Shown here piece after piece: positions 41,488 through 51,049 of a DNA stretch of 64,000 nt. The notes under the pieces were generated by a model, which made no database searches, had not been told where the DNA came from, and worked only from the letters and a program-made list of their open reading frames with translations. The stretch lies in the NCBI RefSeq assembly GCF_027853245.1, contig NZ_JAPTZM010000007.1. One strand, 5' to 3'. Origin of the DNA: Atlantibacter subterraneus. Its GTDB lineage: Bacteria; Pseudomonadota; Gammaproteobacteria; Enterobacterales; Enterobacteriaceae. Numbering within the stretch: the first letter of the stretch is position 1; every line of letters starts with the position of its first letter. Both the position numbers and the translations under genes were made by a program.

Positions 41488-42232
41488 GTGTCCGGGTTTC
41501 ACAGACCCCGCGAAAAAAAGCATCGTGCAGCGCTACCTGATTTCGCCCCCGGTGCTTAGCGGAATAGAGCGCGGTATCCGCCGCGCCGTATAACGATTCA
41601 AAATCGCTGCCGCGTAATCCCAGGCTGACGCCAATGCTGGCGGTCACCAGTTGATCCGGCAGCGCATCCAGCGGCGATGCGTTTAACGACGCGTGGATAT
41701 AACCCGCCGTAATCATCGCATCCTCAACCCGCGCGTTGGGCAGCAAAATGGTGAACTCTTCGCCGCCTACCCGCCCGATGGCGGCAAATTCCGGCACCGC
41801 GCGGCGAACCCGGGCCACCAGCGAGCAAATCACTTTATCGCCCATCGGGTGGCCGTGTTCATCGTTGATCCGTTTGAAATGATCGATATCCAGCAGGATC
41901 AGCGCCACGTTGCCCTGGGCGAGCGCCTGGTTGATCTGATTGATGATCGCGCTGCGGTTAAACACCGCCGTAAGCGGATCGTGAGTGGCTTCATATTCCA
42001 GCTGTTTCGCCAGCTGTTGCAGTTGCTCATTGATGCGGTTTAGCTCGCGCTCCGCGCGGTCGCTGCGCGAAATCAGCCGGTAGGATTCGCGGATCAGGCG
42101 CTGATAGCGCAGTGCCAGCACCAGCAACTCTTCGCGGCAGGCGTCCGCAGGCAGCGTGACGTTAGCGGCGGCTTCCCGCGCCTCTTCCAGCACCGAAAAT
42201 TCATCCCTGAACAGTTCGTTAATATCTAGCAT
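41468..42232 (-). CDS. SiaD-like diguanylate cyclase
   Basis: A 254-residue GGDEF protein that makes cyclic di-GMP. Residues 1-80 form a helical, probably coiled-coil stalk with no membrane segment. The GGDEF domain follows (HDPLTAVFNR, DIDHFKRINDEHGH, active-site GGEEF). The positions of the RxxD inhibitory I-site read PEFA, so product inhibition at that site is probably absent. It is the last gene of a four-gene unit matching Pseudomonas siaABCD, in which SiaC binds and activates SiaD. It overlaps siaC by 7 bases. Confidence 0.88.
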   Translation of the reverse strand: MLDINELFRDEFSVLEEAREAAANVTLPADACREELLVLALRYQRLIRESYRLISRSDRAERELNRINEQLQQLAKQLEYEATHDPLTAVFNRSAIINQINQALAQGNVALILLDIDHFKRINDEHGHPMGDKVICSLVARVRRAVPEFAAIGRVGGEEFTILLPNARVEDAMITAGYIHASLNASPLDALPDQLVTASIGVSLGLRGSDFESLYGAADTALYSAKHRGRNQVALHDAFFRGVCETRTLKIYSA

Positions 42233-42642
42233 GCGCTCAAATCCGCGATGGGCGTGACGTTCAGCGCCGGGAAATCAAGACTCAACTCCTGGCCGAACTC
42301 TTCGGAAATATCATCCTCGGCGTCGTAATACCAGTGCAGATGGCACGGTTTACCGGCTTGGGCAAAGCGGTTCAGACAGTCGAATAATTCAAACAGCAGC
42401 TTGGTGCTGGAGCTGTTGAAGTAGCTCAGCGCCACGTGAACCTCCACGGACTGAGGCGCGGCGGCGCTCTCCTGTAGCCAGGCCTCAACCGCTTCCAGCA
42501 GCGGGCGAAAAAACGCGGCGGCGTTTTCAGGGTAGGCTTCACCTTTCATCATCAGGCGGCGGGCCGCAAAGTCAAAATGGACTTCCGGCGTGGAGTGCGT
42601 GGCGGCAAGCGCAATGGACGGCGTTAACGTAGTATCAGTCAT
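42226..42642 (-). CDS. SiaC-like protein (DUF1987), activator of the diguanylate cyclase
   Basis: A 138-residue protein of the SiaC/DUF1987 family. The N-terminal part (TPEVHFDFAARRLMMKGEAYPENAAAFF) and the YFNSSSTKLLFEL segment are family hallmarks; the latter holds the serine/threonine residues where SiaB phosphorylation would occur. In Pseudomonas, unphosphorylated SiaC binds SiaD and turns on c-di-GMP synthesis. It overlaps siaB by 8 bases and siaD by 7, indicating tightly coupled translation. Confidence 0.87.
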   Translation of the reverse strand: MTDTTLTPSIALAATHSTPEVHFDFAARRLMMKGEAYPENAAAFFRPLLEAVEAWLQESAAAPQSVEVHVALSYFNSSSTKLLFELFDCLNRFAQAGKPCHLHWYYDAEDDISEEFGQELSLDFPALNVTPIADLSAC

Positions 42643-43216
42643 GGCAAAAGGTTGCCTTCAGGTGGAAGGCGGACAACGGGCTGGCCGCCAGTGGATGTAA
42701 ACGATATTCCAGCGGTTCGCTGGTGTCTCGCGCCATAGTCAGCAAGCCGATATTGGCCCCCTTGCTGGTCGGCGGCGCTTCGCTGCGCAAGCCCTGTTTC
42801 CAGGCCTGTTTAATTTCGTCCTGGGTCATGGTGCGCAAGACTTCCAGGTTGGTCTGGAGCAACGAGGACTCCTCCTCGCCCACCAGATTGGCGCTTTCAA
42901 GGTAGTAGTGACGATGATCGGTGTGCAGGCACAGCGAGCCGAAGCGCAGTTCTTCCTGGCCGGTACACAGATAGCGTTCATCTGACGAGTAGCGGACGAT
43001 GTTTTGCCCCATCTCGACAAATACCGAAAACAGCCGACGGCGGATCGCCGAGGAGGATTCGTGCTTATCCAGCCAGACCCGAATCACCTCCCCCATCGCA
43101 ATAATGTTCTGTTGGGAAAAATAGCCGGTATAAAACAGCGCGACGTCGCTGTGGCGCGACAGCCCGAACAGGGGCATCAGCACGGCTTCTTTTACCTGAA
43201 TGTCGTTCATTTTCAT
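42635..43216 (-). CDS. SiaB-like protein kinase (DUF6272)
   Basis: About 193 residues, matching SiaB, the kinase that phosphorylates SiaC. It has a GHKL-like appearance: VEMGQNIVRYS resembles the N-box helix, and SKGANIGLLTMAR the glycine-rich lid. The start is uncertain. An ATG at 43240 would overlap siaA by 17 bases, whereas the ATG at 43216 has GGTGAG at proper spacing and leaves a 7-base gap. Kinase and phosphatase (SiaA) should act oppositely on SiaC. Confidence 0.83.
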   Translation of the reverse strand: MKMNDIQVKEAVLMPLFGLSRHSDVALFYTGYFSQQNIIAMGEVIRVWLDKHESSSAIRRRLFSVFVEMGQNIVRYSSDERYLCTGQEELRFGSLCLHTDHRHYYLESANLVGEEESSLLQTNLEVLRTMTQDEIKQAWKQGLRSEAPPTSKGANIGLLTMARDTSEPLEYRLHPLAASPLSAFHLKATFCHD

Positions 43217-43223
43217 CTGCATC

Positions 43224-44444
43224 TCACCAGCGAAAGCCAAACCATGTCATGTCGTCCCGGCACATCTGCTCGCCCTGCCAGCGTTTTAGCGCGGCCAGCA
43301 GCGCGTCGGAGCGTTGCGCCATAGGCCGCTCGCGCTCCTGCAACAGCAGCGCCTGGATACGTTTTTTACCGAACATGATCCCGCGCTCGCCGCCTATCTG
43401 ATCGGTGACGCCATCGCTGACAATCAGCAGTTGATCGCCGCGCCCGAGCGGGCACTGATGGCGCTGCCACTGATAGTCTGACGGCGTGTCGATGTAGCCC
43501 AGGCCCTGGCGGTCGCCGCCGAGTACGGCCACCGCATCCGCGTCGCTCGCCAGTTGAAAAGCGTGCATCTGCGCATTGGCCCAAATCAGCTGTTGGTTGT
43601 CGGTGTCGACAAACAGCGCGATTGCGTCACAGCCGTCGTTGGACTGGCTTTTCTCGGCGCTGGGATGAAGCTGGCTCAGGGTTTGTTTTATATGCTGGTT
43701 GATGATGCTCAGCAGGCGCTCCGGCTCGTGGGGCGGCACCTGGGTCAGCGCTTTTTCCAGCGCCGAGGAGAAAATAAAGGTCATAAACGCGCCCGGCACG
43801 CCGTGGCCGGTACAGTCCGCCACTACCTGGAGCCAGCCGTGTTCGAACGGGTAAAAGGCATAGATGTCGCCCCCCACGCAGTCGCGCGGATGCCAGTACA
43901 GGCACCAGTCGTCAAGATGGCTTTCCATCGACTGGCGCGAGCGGTTGAGCATCGACTCCTGGATCACCCGCGCATATTCGATGCTCTGCATAATCTGCTG
44001 ATGCTGCTTCGCCTGGAGTTCAGAAACGGTTTTAATCAGGTCGATACCCAGCCCAATACCTACATAATGGCCGTCGTCGGTAAGGATAAAGCCTTCCGTC
44101 ACCGCCTTATCGCCGGTTTCGATCACCCGATCCGCCAGATAATCCAGCCCGGCGTCGGCTTCGACGATCAGCGGCGTTTTATCCATAAACGCGATGCAGC
44201 TTTTCTGATCGTACAGTTCATGAAAGAACGGGCGGCTCATCTGGGAAAGGAAAATATGGCGGTTAATCATGCCGATAGGCCGGTTCAGCTCCAGTACCGG
44301 CAGGCCAATCAGCGATTTATGGTGATTAAACAGCGCCATAACCTGTTGGTTATTGGACGAGGGCGTCACGTGCGGCACCACGATACGCAGCATCCCTGCG
44401 TTCAGCTCGCGTGACGAAGAAACCATTGCCAGAGGTAAACCCAT
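43224..44444 (-). CDS. SiaA-like PP2C (SpoIIE) phosphatase with CBS-type input domain
   Basis: A 406-residue protein. The C-terminal PP2C/SpoIIE domain (about 180-406) has the metal-binding aspartates in VGGDIY, ADCTGHGVPGAF and SDGVTDQIGG. A helical linker (QAKQHQQIMQSIEYARVIQESML) connects it to an N-terminal region of about 25-145 that reads as a CBS-domain pair (LPVLELNRPIGMINRHIFL; TEGFILTDDGHYVGIG). Pseudomonas SiaA has a periplasmic sensor, membrane helices and HAMP instead. This SiaA should thus be soluble and sense a cytoplasmic ligand, perhaps a nucleotide. It is first in the operon. Confidence 0.87.
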   Translation of the reverse strand: MGLPLAMVSSSRELNAGMLRIVVPHVTPSSNNQQVMALFNHHKSLIGLPVLELNRPIGMINRHIFLSQMSRPFFHELYDQKSCIAFMDKTPLIVEADAGLDYLADRVIETGDKAVTEGFILTDDGHYVGIGLGIDLIKTVSELQAKQHQQIMQSIEYARVIQESMLNRSRQSMESHLDDWCLYWHPRDCVGGDIYAFYPFEHGWLQVVADCTGHGVPGAFMTFIFSSALEKALTQVPPHEPERLLSIINQHIKQTLSQLHPSAEKSQSNDGCDAIALFVDTDNQQLIWANAQMHAFQLASDADAVAVLGGDRQGLGYIDTPSDYQWQRHQCPLGRGDQLLIVSDGVTDQIGGERGIMFGKKRIQALLLQERERPMAQRSDALLAALKRWQGEQMCRDDMTWFGFRW

Positions 44445-44576
44445 GATGGGTGATGACTCATTACCGTAAGAATTATCTTAGGGTATGAGGCAATTGTGAC
44501 AGTTTTATCTCAGCGGCGCGGCCCGGTTAAAATCAAGATAAAATAATCATTTAACCGAAATCACGCCGCGTCGTCG

Positions 44577-45542
44577 CTACTGATAAAAGCGCGCCATCAT
44601 CAGCATCAGCAGTGGCGTGGTCACCGTGGAAAGCACTGTGGTCAGCAGCATGCTGGTCGCCGTCGCGCCCTGGAGCGCATTAAATTTTTGCGCCATCAGA
44701 TAGACGTTGACGCCAACGGCCATCGACCCCAGTAGCACCACCACCTGGCTTTCCTGCTGCGGCAGATGCAGTAAAATCGCCGCGCCCCAGACCATCAGCG
44801 GCATGACGATTAATTTTAGAATGCTGATTGCCGCGCTTTCCCGCAGGCCGTGGCGGATTTTATAGCGCGCCAGGCTCATGCCCAGCGTCACCAGCGTCAG
44901 CGGCGCGGACACCTGGCCCAGCATGGTGACCGGCGAATCGATGATATACGGCAGCGGGCGATGCAGCAGGCTCCAGGCGAAGCCGGTAAAGATGCCGATA
45001 ATGATCGGGTTACGCACCACGTTAAGCAGCGTTTTCACGATGCCGCGCAGAGAAAAACTGCCGCTTTGCGCCCACTCCACCGAGACCGTCACCAGCGTCC
45101 AGAGGATCAGGCTGTTAAACACCAGCACCAGCGCCACTGACGGCAGGCTGGATTGCCCCAGCAGAATAATCGCTACCGGAATACCGAGCATTACATTGTT
45201 AGAGAAAATCCCGCCGAGGCTGAACACCGACGAGGAAACGGGATCGAGGTGAAACAGATGCTTCGCCACCAGCCGGCCAATAAAGTAGACCACGAAGCAA
45301 CTGCCGAAAAAGGCGATCAACAAACGCATGTCCACCGGCGGGCTTTCGTAGAACTTGCTCATGACCTTAAACAGCATGCACGGCAGCGCCACGGTAAAAC
45401 AGAAGCGGTTAAGCCCTTCCGCCACGGAATCCGGCCAGCCGGCGAAGCGCCCGATGCCATATCCGGTTGCCATCAATAAAAACAGCGGTGCCGAAAGCAC
45501 AACCTGATGCGAGAGTTGCCCAAAAAAGCCGATCGATTCCAT
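44577..45542 (-). CDS. AEC (auxin efflux carrier) family transporter
   Basis: A 321-residue membrane protein with about ten segments in two groups, of the AEC family (MdcF/YfdV type). The family stretches SLGGIFSNNVMLGIPV and SAPLTLVTLGMSLARYKI are visible. I start at the ATG at 45542, because AGGGA lies 6 bases before it; an ATG 7 codons upstream is also in frame. Its substrate cannot be inferred. It is upstream of the sia unit on the same strand with a 132-base gap. Confidence 0.88.
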   Translation of the reverse strand: MESIGFFGQLSHQVVLSAPLFLLMATGYGIGRFAGWPDSVAEGLNRFCFTVALPCMLFKVMSKFYESPPVDMRLLIAFFGSCFVVYFIGRLVAKHLFHLDPVSSSVFSLGGIFSNNVMLGIPVAIILLGQSSLPSVALVLVFNSLILWTLVTVSVEWAQSGSFSLRGIVKTLLNVVRNPIIIGIFTGFAWSLLHRPLPYIIDSPVTMLGQVSAPLTLVTLGMSLARYKIRHGLRESAAISILKLIVMPLMVWGAAILLHLPQQESQVVVLLGSMAVGVNVYLMAQKFNALQGATATSMLLTTVLSTVTTPLLMLMMARFYQ

Positions 45543-46408
45543 TCTTATCCCTGCCTGAATCACGAAGTTGGTAATTTTTTAATCATTTTTCGCCAGTATA
45601 AGGGATTCGGATTGGGGCGTCAGGTCGCGTTCTGCCTGGCGTAAAATTTTGGGCATTTGCCTGGCTGGCGCTCCCATCACGGCGAATATCTCCTGATAAG
45701 GAAAATAACTGCTATCACGCTGAATCGAGTCACATTGCCGCGCTTCGCGGGTTTATTTTCCGGAATAAACGTTGATTCGCCCCGGCATTATCACCCGCTA
45801 ACAGACCGTTATTTTTTTAGATATTTACTGCAAGCCAGTTTTTTTAACAATTCATCGGCAATTAAAAAAGCAAAATGGATGAATAATTTACCTGCGAAAA
45901 ATACTCCCTTTTAAGTATATTTTTTTGCGCAATAAAGCACGCCTTTTGATTGCTAAAAAATAGCGTTAAAGATTTCACTTAAATGCTTTAATTTTCATGG
46001 CATTAACCCGATAAAATTGTCACGTAGTCATTTAAACTTGTTGCGTCCGGCTATTTTTACCTCATGCTCAACATTTAATCCGATTTAACAACACTATTTG
46101 AGATCACAAAACCCCCACTCCTCTATAACACTCACCCTACAAATTGACCTTGAACAAAAATAGAACTTTTTGTCTGTGTTAATTTTCGCACGGCAATTTC
46201 TGCAATGTGGTGCTTTTCCAACACCCAACACCTGGGAAATTTCTCCGGCCAATAACTAACCATTAATGAGTAATTAATTTTAGTTAGCGGCGGGATTATT
46301 TAACTGGCATCACCCTTTACCAATAAACATGAACAGAAAAATAACGTCTGTTTTTGGTTAAGGAATGAGGTTCAAAACAAAAACATTCACCATCACATGG
46401 GGTAAACA
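45543..46408. other. long noncoding region upstream of fdnG
   Basis: 866 bases, strongly A+T-rich, with no gene I can support. The fdnG promoter must lie here. TTGACCTTGAACAA at about 46145-46158 partly resembles an FNR site (consensus TTGAT-N4-ATCAA). ATGAGTA (46266-46272) fits the NarL heptamer on the reverse strand. In E. coli fdnG is activated by FNR and nitrate-NarL, so these are reasonable but weak candidates. The leader before the ATG may be unusually long. Confidence 0.45.
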
Positions 46409-49400
46409 ATGGATGTGAATCGCAGGCAATTTTTCCGGATTTGCGCCGGTGGCCTGGCAGGTACCACCGTTGCCGCTCTGGGATTTGCGCCCAAAACGGC
46501 ACTGGCGGGTATTCGCGACTATAAATTGTTGCGCTCTACCGAAACCCGCAATACCTGTACCTATTGTTCCGTTGGCTGCGGATTATTGATGTACAGCCTT
46601 GGCGACGGCTCAATGAACGCGAAATCCGCGCTGTTCCACGTCGAAGGGGATCCGGACCATCCGGTGAGCCGCGGCGCGCTGTGCCCGAAAGGCGCAGGGT
46701 TGCTGGATTACGTTCATAGCGAAGGCCGTCTGCGCTACCCGGAATACCGGGCACCTGGCTCGGATAAATGGCAGCGCATCAGCTGGGACGACGCCTTCAA
46801 CCGCATCACGCGGCTGATGAAAGCGGACCGCGACGCTAACTTTATCGAGCAAAACGCGGCGGGCACCACGGTGAATCGCTGGACCACTACCGGTATGCTG
46901 TGCGCGTCTGCCGCCAGCAACGAAACCGGTATGCTGACCCAGAAATTCGCTCGTTCCTTAGGCATGGTGGCGGTAGATAACCAGGCGCGCGTCTGACACG
47001 GACCAACGGTAGCAAGTCTTGCTCCAACATTTGGTCGCGGTGCGATGACCAACCACTGGGTTGATATCAAAAACGCCAACGTCGTGATGGTGATGGGCGG
47101 TAACGCCGCTGAAGCGCATCCGGTGGGTTTCCGCTGGGCGATGGAAGCGAAAAACAACAATGACGCGACGCTGATCGTGGTCGACCCGCGCTTTACGCGC
47201 ACGGCATCGGTTGCGGATCTCTACGTCCCTATCCGTTCCGGTACTGACATTACCTTCCTGTCAGGGGTTTTGCTGTACCTGATCGAAAACAACAAAATTA
47301 ACGCCGAATACGTTAAGCACTACACCAACGCGAATCTGCTGGTGCGGGAAGACTTTTCCTTTGAGGACGGTCTGTTCAGCGGCTATGACGCTGAAAAACG
47401 TAAATATGATAAGACCACCTGGAACTATCAGTTCGACGAAAACGGCTACGCCCTGCGCGACGAAACGCTGACCCACCCGCGCTGCGTCTGGAACCTGCTG
47501 AAACAGCACGTTTCCCGTTACACGCCGGACATGGTGGAGAACATCTGCGGCACGCCGAAGGCGGACTTCCTGAAAGTGTGTGAAGTGCTGGCCTCCACCA
47601 GCGCCCCGGACCGTACCACCACCTTCCTGTATGCCCTGGGCTGGACGCAGCACACCGTCGGCGCGCAGAACATCCGCACCATGGCGATGATCCAGCTGCT
47701 GCTCGGCAATATGGGTATGGCAGGCGGCGGCGTGAACGCCCTGCGCGGCCACTCCAATATTCAGGGTCTGACCGACCTCGGCCTGCTGTCCACCAGCCTG
47801 CCGGGCTACCTGACGCTGCCATCGGAGAAGCAAGCCGATCTGGAAAGCTATCTGAAGGCCAATACGCCGGTCGCGACGCTGCCGAATCAGGTGAACTACT
47901 GGAGCAACTATCCCAAGTTCTTCGTCAGCCTGATGAAGTCGTTCTACGGCGATGATGCCCAGAAAGAGAACCAGTGGGGTTATGACTGGTTGCCGAAGTG
48001 GGACCAGGTTTACGACGCCATGAAGTACTTCGACATGATGGATCGCGGCGAAGTGAACGGTTATATCTGCCAGGGCTTTAACCCGGTGGCGTCACTGCCG
48101 GATAAAAACCAGATTGTCAGCCGCCTCAGCAAGCTGAAGTACCTGATTGTCATCGACCCGCTGGTTACCGAAACCAGTAACTTCTGGCAGAACCACGGCG
48201 ACATGAACGACGTCGATCCGGCCAGCATTCAGACCGAGGTGTTCCGTCTGCCGTCGACCTGTTTTGCGGAAGAGGACGGGTCTATCGCCAACTCTGGCCG
48301 CTGGTTGCAGTGGCACTGGAAAGCGGCGGACGCCCCGGGCGAAGCGCTGAACGACGGGGAAATCCTCGCGGGCCTGTACCATCGTCTGCGCGAGATGTAT
48401 CGCAGCGAAGGCGGCAAAGGCGTCGAGCCGCTGCTGAAAATGAGCTGGACGTACAAACGCCCGGATCATCCGGAATCGGCGGAAGTGGCCAAAGAGAACA
48501 ACGGCGTGGCGCTGGCGGACCTTTACGATCCGAACGGCAACCTGCTGGCGAAGAAAGGCGAGCTGCTGAGTTCGTTTGCGCTGATGCGCGACGACGGCAC
48601 CACCGCGTCTTCCTGCTGGATTTACGCCGGTAGCTGGACCGAGAAAGGCAACCAGATGGCGAACCGCGATAACAGCGATCCGTCCGGTCTGGGCAACACG
48701 CTGGGCTGGGCCTGGGCATGGCCGCTCAACCGCCGCATCATTTACAACCGCGCGTCCGCCGATCCGATGGGTAAACCCTGGGACAGCAAACGCATGCTGA
48801 TCAAATGGAACGGCAGCAAGTGGGTCGGGAACGATATCCCGGACTACAACACCGCCGCGCCAGGCAGCGGCACCGGTCCGTTTATCATGCAGCCGGAAGG
48901 GCTGGGCCGCCTGTTCGCCATCGACAAGATGGCAGAAGGGCCGTTCCCGGAACACTACGAGCCGGTGGAAACACCGATTGGCACCAACCCGCTGCACCCG
49001 AGCGTGATCTCTAACCCGGCGGCGCGCCTGTTGCCGGAAGACGCGAAACGTATCGGCGATCGCAGTGAGTTCCCGTATGTGGGCACCACCTACCGTTTAA
49101 CCGAGCATTTCCACACCTGGACTAAGCATGCGTTGCTCAACGCCATCGCCCAGCCGGAGCAGTTCGTGGAAATCAGCGAAACCCTCGCGAAAGCGAAAGG
49201 CATCGCCAACGGCGATACGGTGAAGGTCAGCAGCAAGCGCGGGTTTATCCGGGCGGTTGCGGTGGTGACGCCGCGTTTGCAGGTTCTGAACGTGGACGGC
49301 AAGCAGGTTGAAACCGTAGGTATCCCGCTGCACTGGGGCTTTGAAGGCACCGCGCGCAAGGGTTATCTGGCGAACACCCTGACGCCGCCGGTCGGTGATG

Positions 49401-49456
49401 CTAACTCACAGACGCCGGAGTACAAGGCGTTCCTGGTTAACATTGAGAAGGCGTAA
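46409..49456 (+). CDS. fdnG: nitrate-inducible formate dehydrogenase N, selenocysteine-containing alpha subunit
   Basis: A 1015-residue molybdopterin enzyme that oxidises formate in the periplasm and feeds electrons to FdnH. The twin-arginine signal (NRRQFFRICAGG) is followed by a 4Fe-4S motif CTYCSVGCG...CPKG. The in-frame TGA at 46994-46996 is codon 196, the selenocysteine position of FdnG and FdoG; the protein continues HGPTVASLAPTFGRGAM as in E. coli. Sequence details (MDVNRRQFF start, 1015 residues) favour FdnG over FdoG. Tools that stop at the TGA will split it into two false genes. Confidence 0.95.
46994..47036 (+). promoter_or_regulatory. selenocysteine UGA codon and bacterial SECIS hairpin of fdnG
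   Basis: The TGA at 46994 is directly followed by a hairpin: GACCAA (47001-47006) pairs with TTGGTC (47031-47036), and an apical stem GCA/TGC closes a loop containing GTCT. A GU in the apical loop at this distance is the SelB recognition feature of bacterial SECIS elements. selA, selB and selC are not in the window. Confidence 0.9.
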
Positions 49457-49467
49457 GGGGCGAACTC

Positions 49468-50355
49468 ATGTCAATGCAATCTCAGGACATTATTAAACGT
49501 TCCGCCACCAACGGAATGACCCCGCCGCCTCAGGCGCGTGACTTCAAGGAAGAAGTCGCCAAGCTGATTGACGTCTCCACCTGTATCGGCTGTAAAGCCT
49601 GCCAGGTGGCGTGCTCGGAGTGGAATGACATCCGCGCTGAGGTCGGTCACTGCGTGGGCGTCTACGACAACCCGACGGACCTGACGGCCAAAGCCTGGAC
49701 GGTGATGCGCTTTAGCGAAACCCGCGCCAACGGCAAACTGGAATGGCTGATCCGCAAAGACGGCTGTATGCACTGCGAAGATCCGGGCTGCCTGAAGGCG
49801 TGCCCGTCGGCGGGTGCGATTATCCAGTACGCCAACGGCATCGTCGATTTTCAGTCGGAACACTGCATCGGTTGCGGTTACTGCATCGCGGGCTGCCCGT
49901 TCAACGTGCCGCGCCTCAATCCGCAAGATAACCGGGTGTACAAATGCACCCTGTGCGTCGACCGGGTGAGCGTGGGCCAGGAGCCAGCGTGCGTGAAAAC
50001 CTGCCCGACCGGCGCAATCCACTTCGGCACCAAAAAAGAGATGCTGGAAGTGGCGAGCGAGCGCGTGGAGAAGCTGAAAAAACGCGGTTACCCGCACGCG
50101 GGTATTTACGACCCGGCGGGCGTGGGCGGCACTCACGTAATTTACGTGCTGCACCACAACGACCAGCCGGAGCTGTATCACGGCCTGCCGAAAGATCCGC
50201 AAATCGATACGCCGATTAGCCTGTGGAAAGGGATCCTCAAACCGCTCTCCGCTGCGGGCTTTATCGCCACCTTCGCCGGTCTGATTTTCCACTATGTGGG
50301 CGTCGGTCCGAACAAGGAAGTCGATGACGACGAAGAGGAGGAGCACCATGACTAA
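49468..50355 (+). CDS. fdnH: formate dehydrogenase N, iron-sulfur beta subunit
   Basis: A 295-residue electron-transfer subunit. Four cysteine clusters bind four 4Fe-4S centres (CIGCKACQVAC, CMHCEDPGCLKAC, CIGCGYCIAGC, CTLCVDR...CVKTC). A single C-terminal membrane helix (GFIATFAGLIFHYVGVG) anchors it on the inner membrane next to FdnI. The sequence is nearly the E. coli FdnH one, including GPNKEVDDDEEE near the end. It starts 11 bases after fdnG and overlaps fdnI by 8 bases. Confidence 0.96.
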   Translation: MSMQSQDIIKRSATNGMTPPPQARDFKEEVAKLIDVSTCIGCKACQVACSEWNDIRAEVGHCVGVYDNPTDLTAKAWTVMRFSETRANGKLEWLIRKDGCMHCEDPGCLKACPSAGAIIQYANGIVDFQSEHCIGCGYCIAGCPFNVPRLNPQDNRVYKCTLCVDRVSVGQEPACVKTCPTGAIHFGTKKEMLEVASERVEKLKKRGYPHAGIYDPAGVGGTHVIYVLHHNDQPELYHGLPKDPQIDTPISLWKGILKPLSAAGFIATFAGLIFHYVGVGPNKEVDDDEEEEHHD

Positions 50356-50989
50356 GAAAAGTAAGATGATCGTTCGGACCAGCTTTATCGACCGGGCGTG
50401 TCACTGGACGGTGGTGATCTGCTTCTTCCTGGTGTCGTTATCGGGCATTGCGCTGTTTTTCCCGACTCTGCAATGGCTGACGCAAACCTTCGGGACACCG
50501 CAGATGGGGCGTATTCTGCACCCCTTCTTCGGCGTGCTGATCTTCTTCGCGCTGATGTTTATGTTTGTCCGCTTCGTCAGACATAACATCCCGGATAAGC
50601 AGGATTTGCCGTGGCTGAAGAACATTGTGGAAGTGCTGAAAGGCAACGAACACCATGTAGCGGACGTGGGCAAATACAACGCCGGGCAGAAAATGATGTT
50701 CTGGAGCATCATGAGCATGATTTTTGTGCTGCTGGTGACCGGCATTATTATCTGGCGTCCTTACTTCACGCACTTCTTCCCGATGTGGATCGTGCGCTGG
50801 AGCCTGCTGGTACACGCGTTGGCGGCCATCGTGCTGATCCATGCGATCCTGATCCATATGTATATGGCGTTCTGGGTCAAAGGCTCGATTAAAGGCATGA
50901 TCGAAGGCAAAGTCAGCCGCCGCTGGGCGGCTAAACACCACCCGCGCTGGTATCGCAAAGTTCAGAAAGCGGAAGACGCTCAGGAGTAA
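50348..50989 (+). CDS. fdnI: formate dehydrogenase N, cytochrome b556 gamma subunit
   Basis: A 213-residue membrane cytochrome with four transmembrane helices. Histidines such as those in RACHWTVVICFF, RILHPFFGV and HAILIHMYMAFW are candidate haem and menaquinone ligands. It passes electrons from FdnH to menaquinone on the cytoplasmic side, generating proton-motive force. The ATG at 50348 gives the family start MTKKSKMIVRTSFIDRACHW; an upstream in-frame extension is not conserved. A strong terminator follows. Confidence 0.95.
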   Translation: MTKKSKMIVRTSFIDRACHWTVVICFFLVSLSGIALFFPTLQWLTQTFGTPQMGRILHPFFGVLIFFALMFMFVRFVRHNIPDKQDLPWLKNIVEVLKGNEHHVADVGKYNAGQKMMFWSIMSMIFVLLVTGIIIWRPYFTHFFPMWIVRWSLLVHALAAIVLIHAILIHMYMAFWVKGSIKGMIEGKVSRRWAAKHHPRWYRKVQKAEDAQE

Positions 50990-51007
50990 CGAGCGGGTTT
51001 GACACTT

Positions 51008-51039
51008 AAAACGGCGCCTTAATCAAGGCGCCGTTTTTA
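51008..51039 (+). terminator. intrinsic terminator of fdnGHI
   Basis: ACGGCGCCTT (51011-51020) pairs perfectly with AAGGCGCCGT (51025-51034), followed by T residues; an A run precedes it. Confidence 0.9.
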
Positions 51040-51049
51040 TCCCTACATA

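Noticed and set aside
45657..45914. An 85-codon plus-strand ORF in the gap upstream of fdnG
   Set aside because: No convincing ribosome site, no hydrophobic or domain pattern, and composition like the surrounding noncoding DNA.
46994..47047. An apparent stop codon splitting fdnG, which could suggest a pseudogene or two genes
   Set aside because: The TGA is at codon 196, the known selenocysteine site, with a SECIS hairpin immediately after it and uninterrupted similarity on both sides.
49471..50349. A 292-codon open frame on the minus strand opposite fdnH
   Set aside because: fdnH is unmistakable from its four iron-sulfur cysteine motifs; the opposite frame has no family features.
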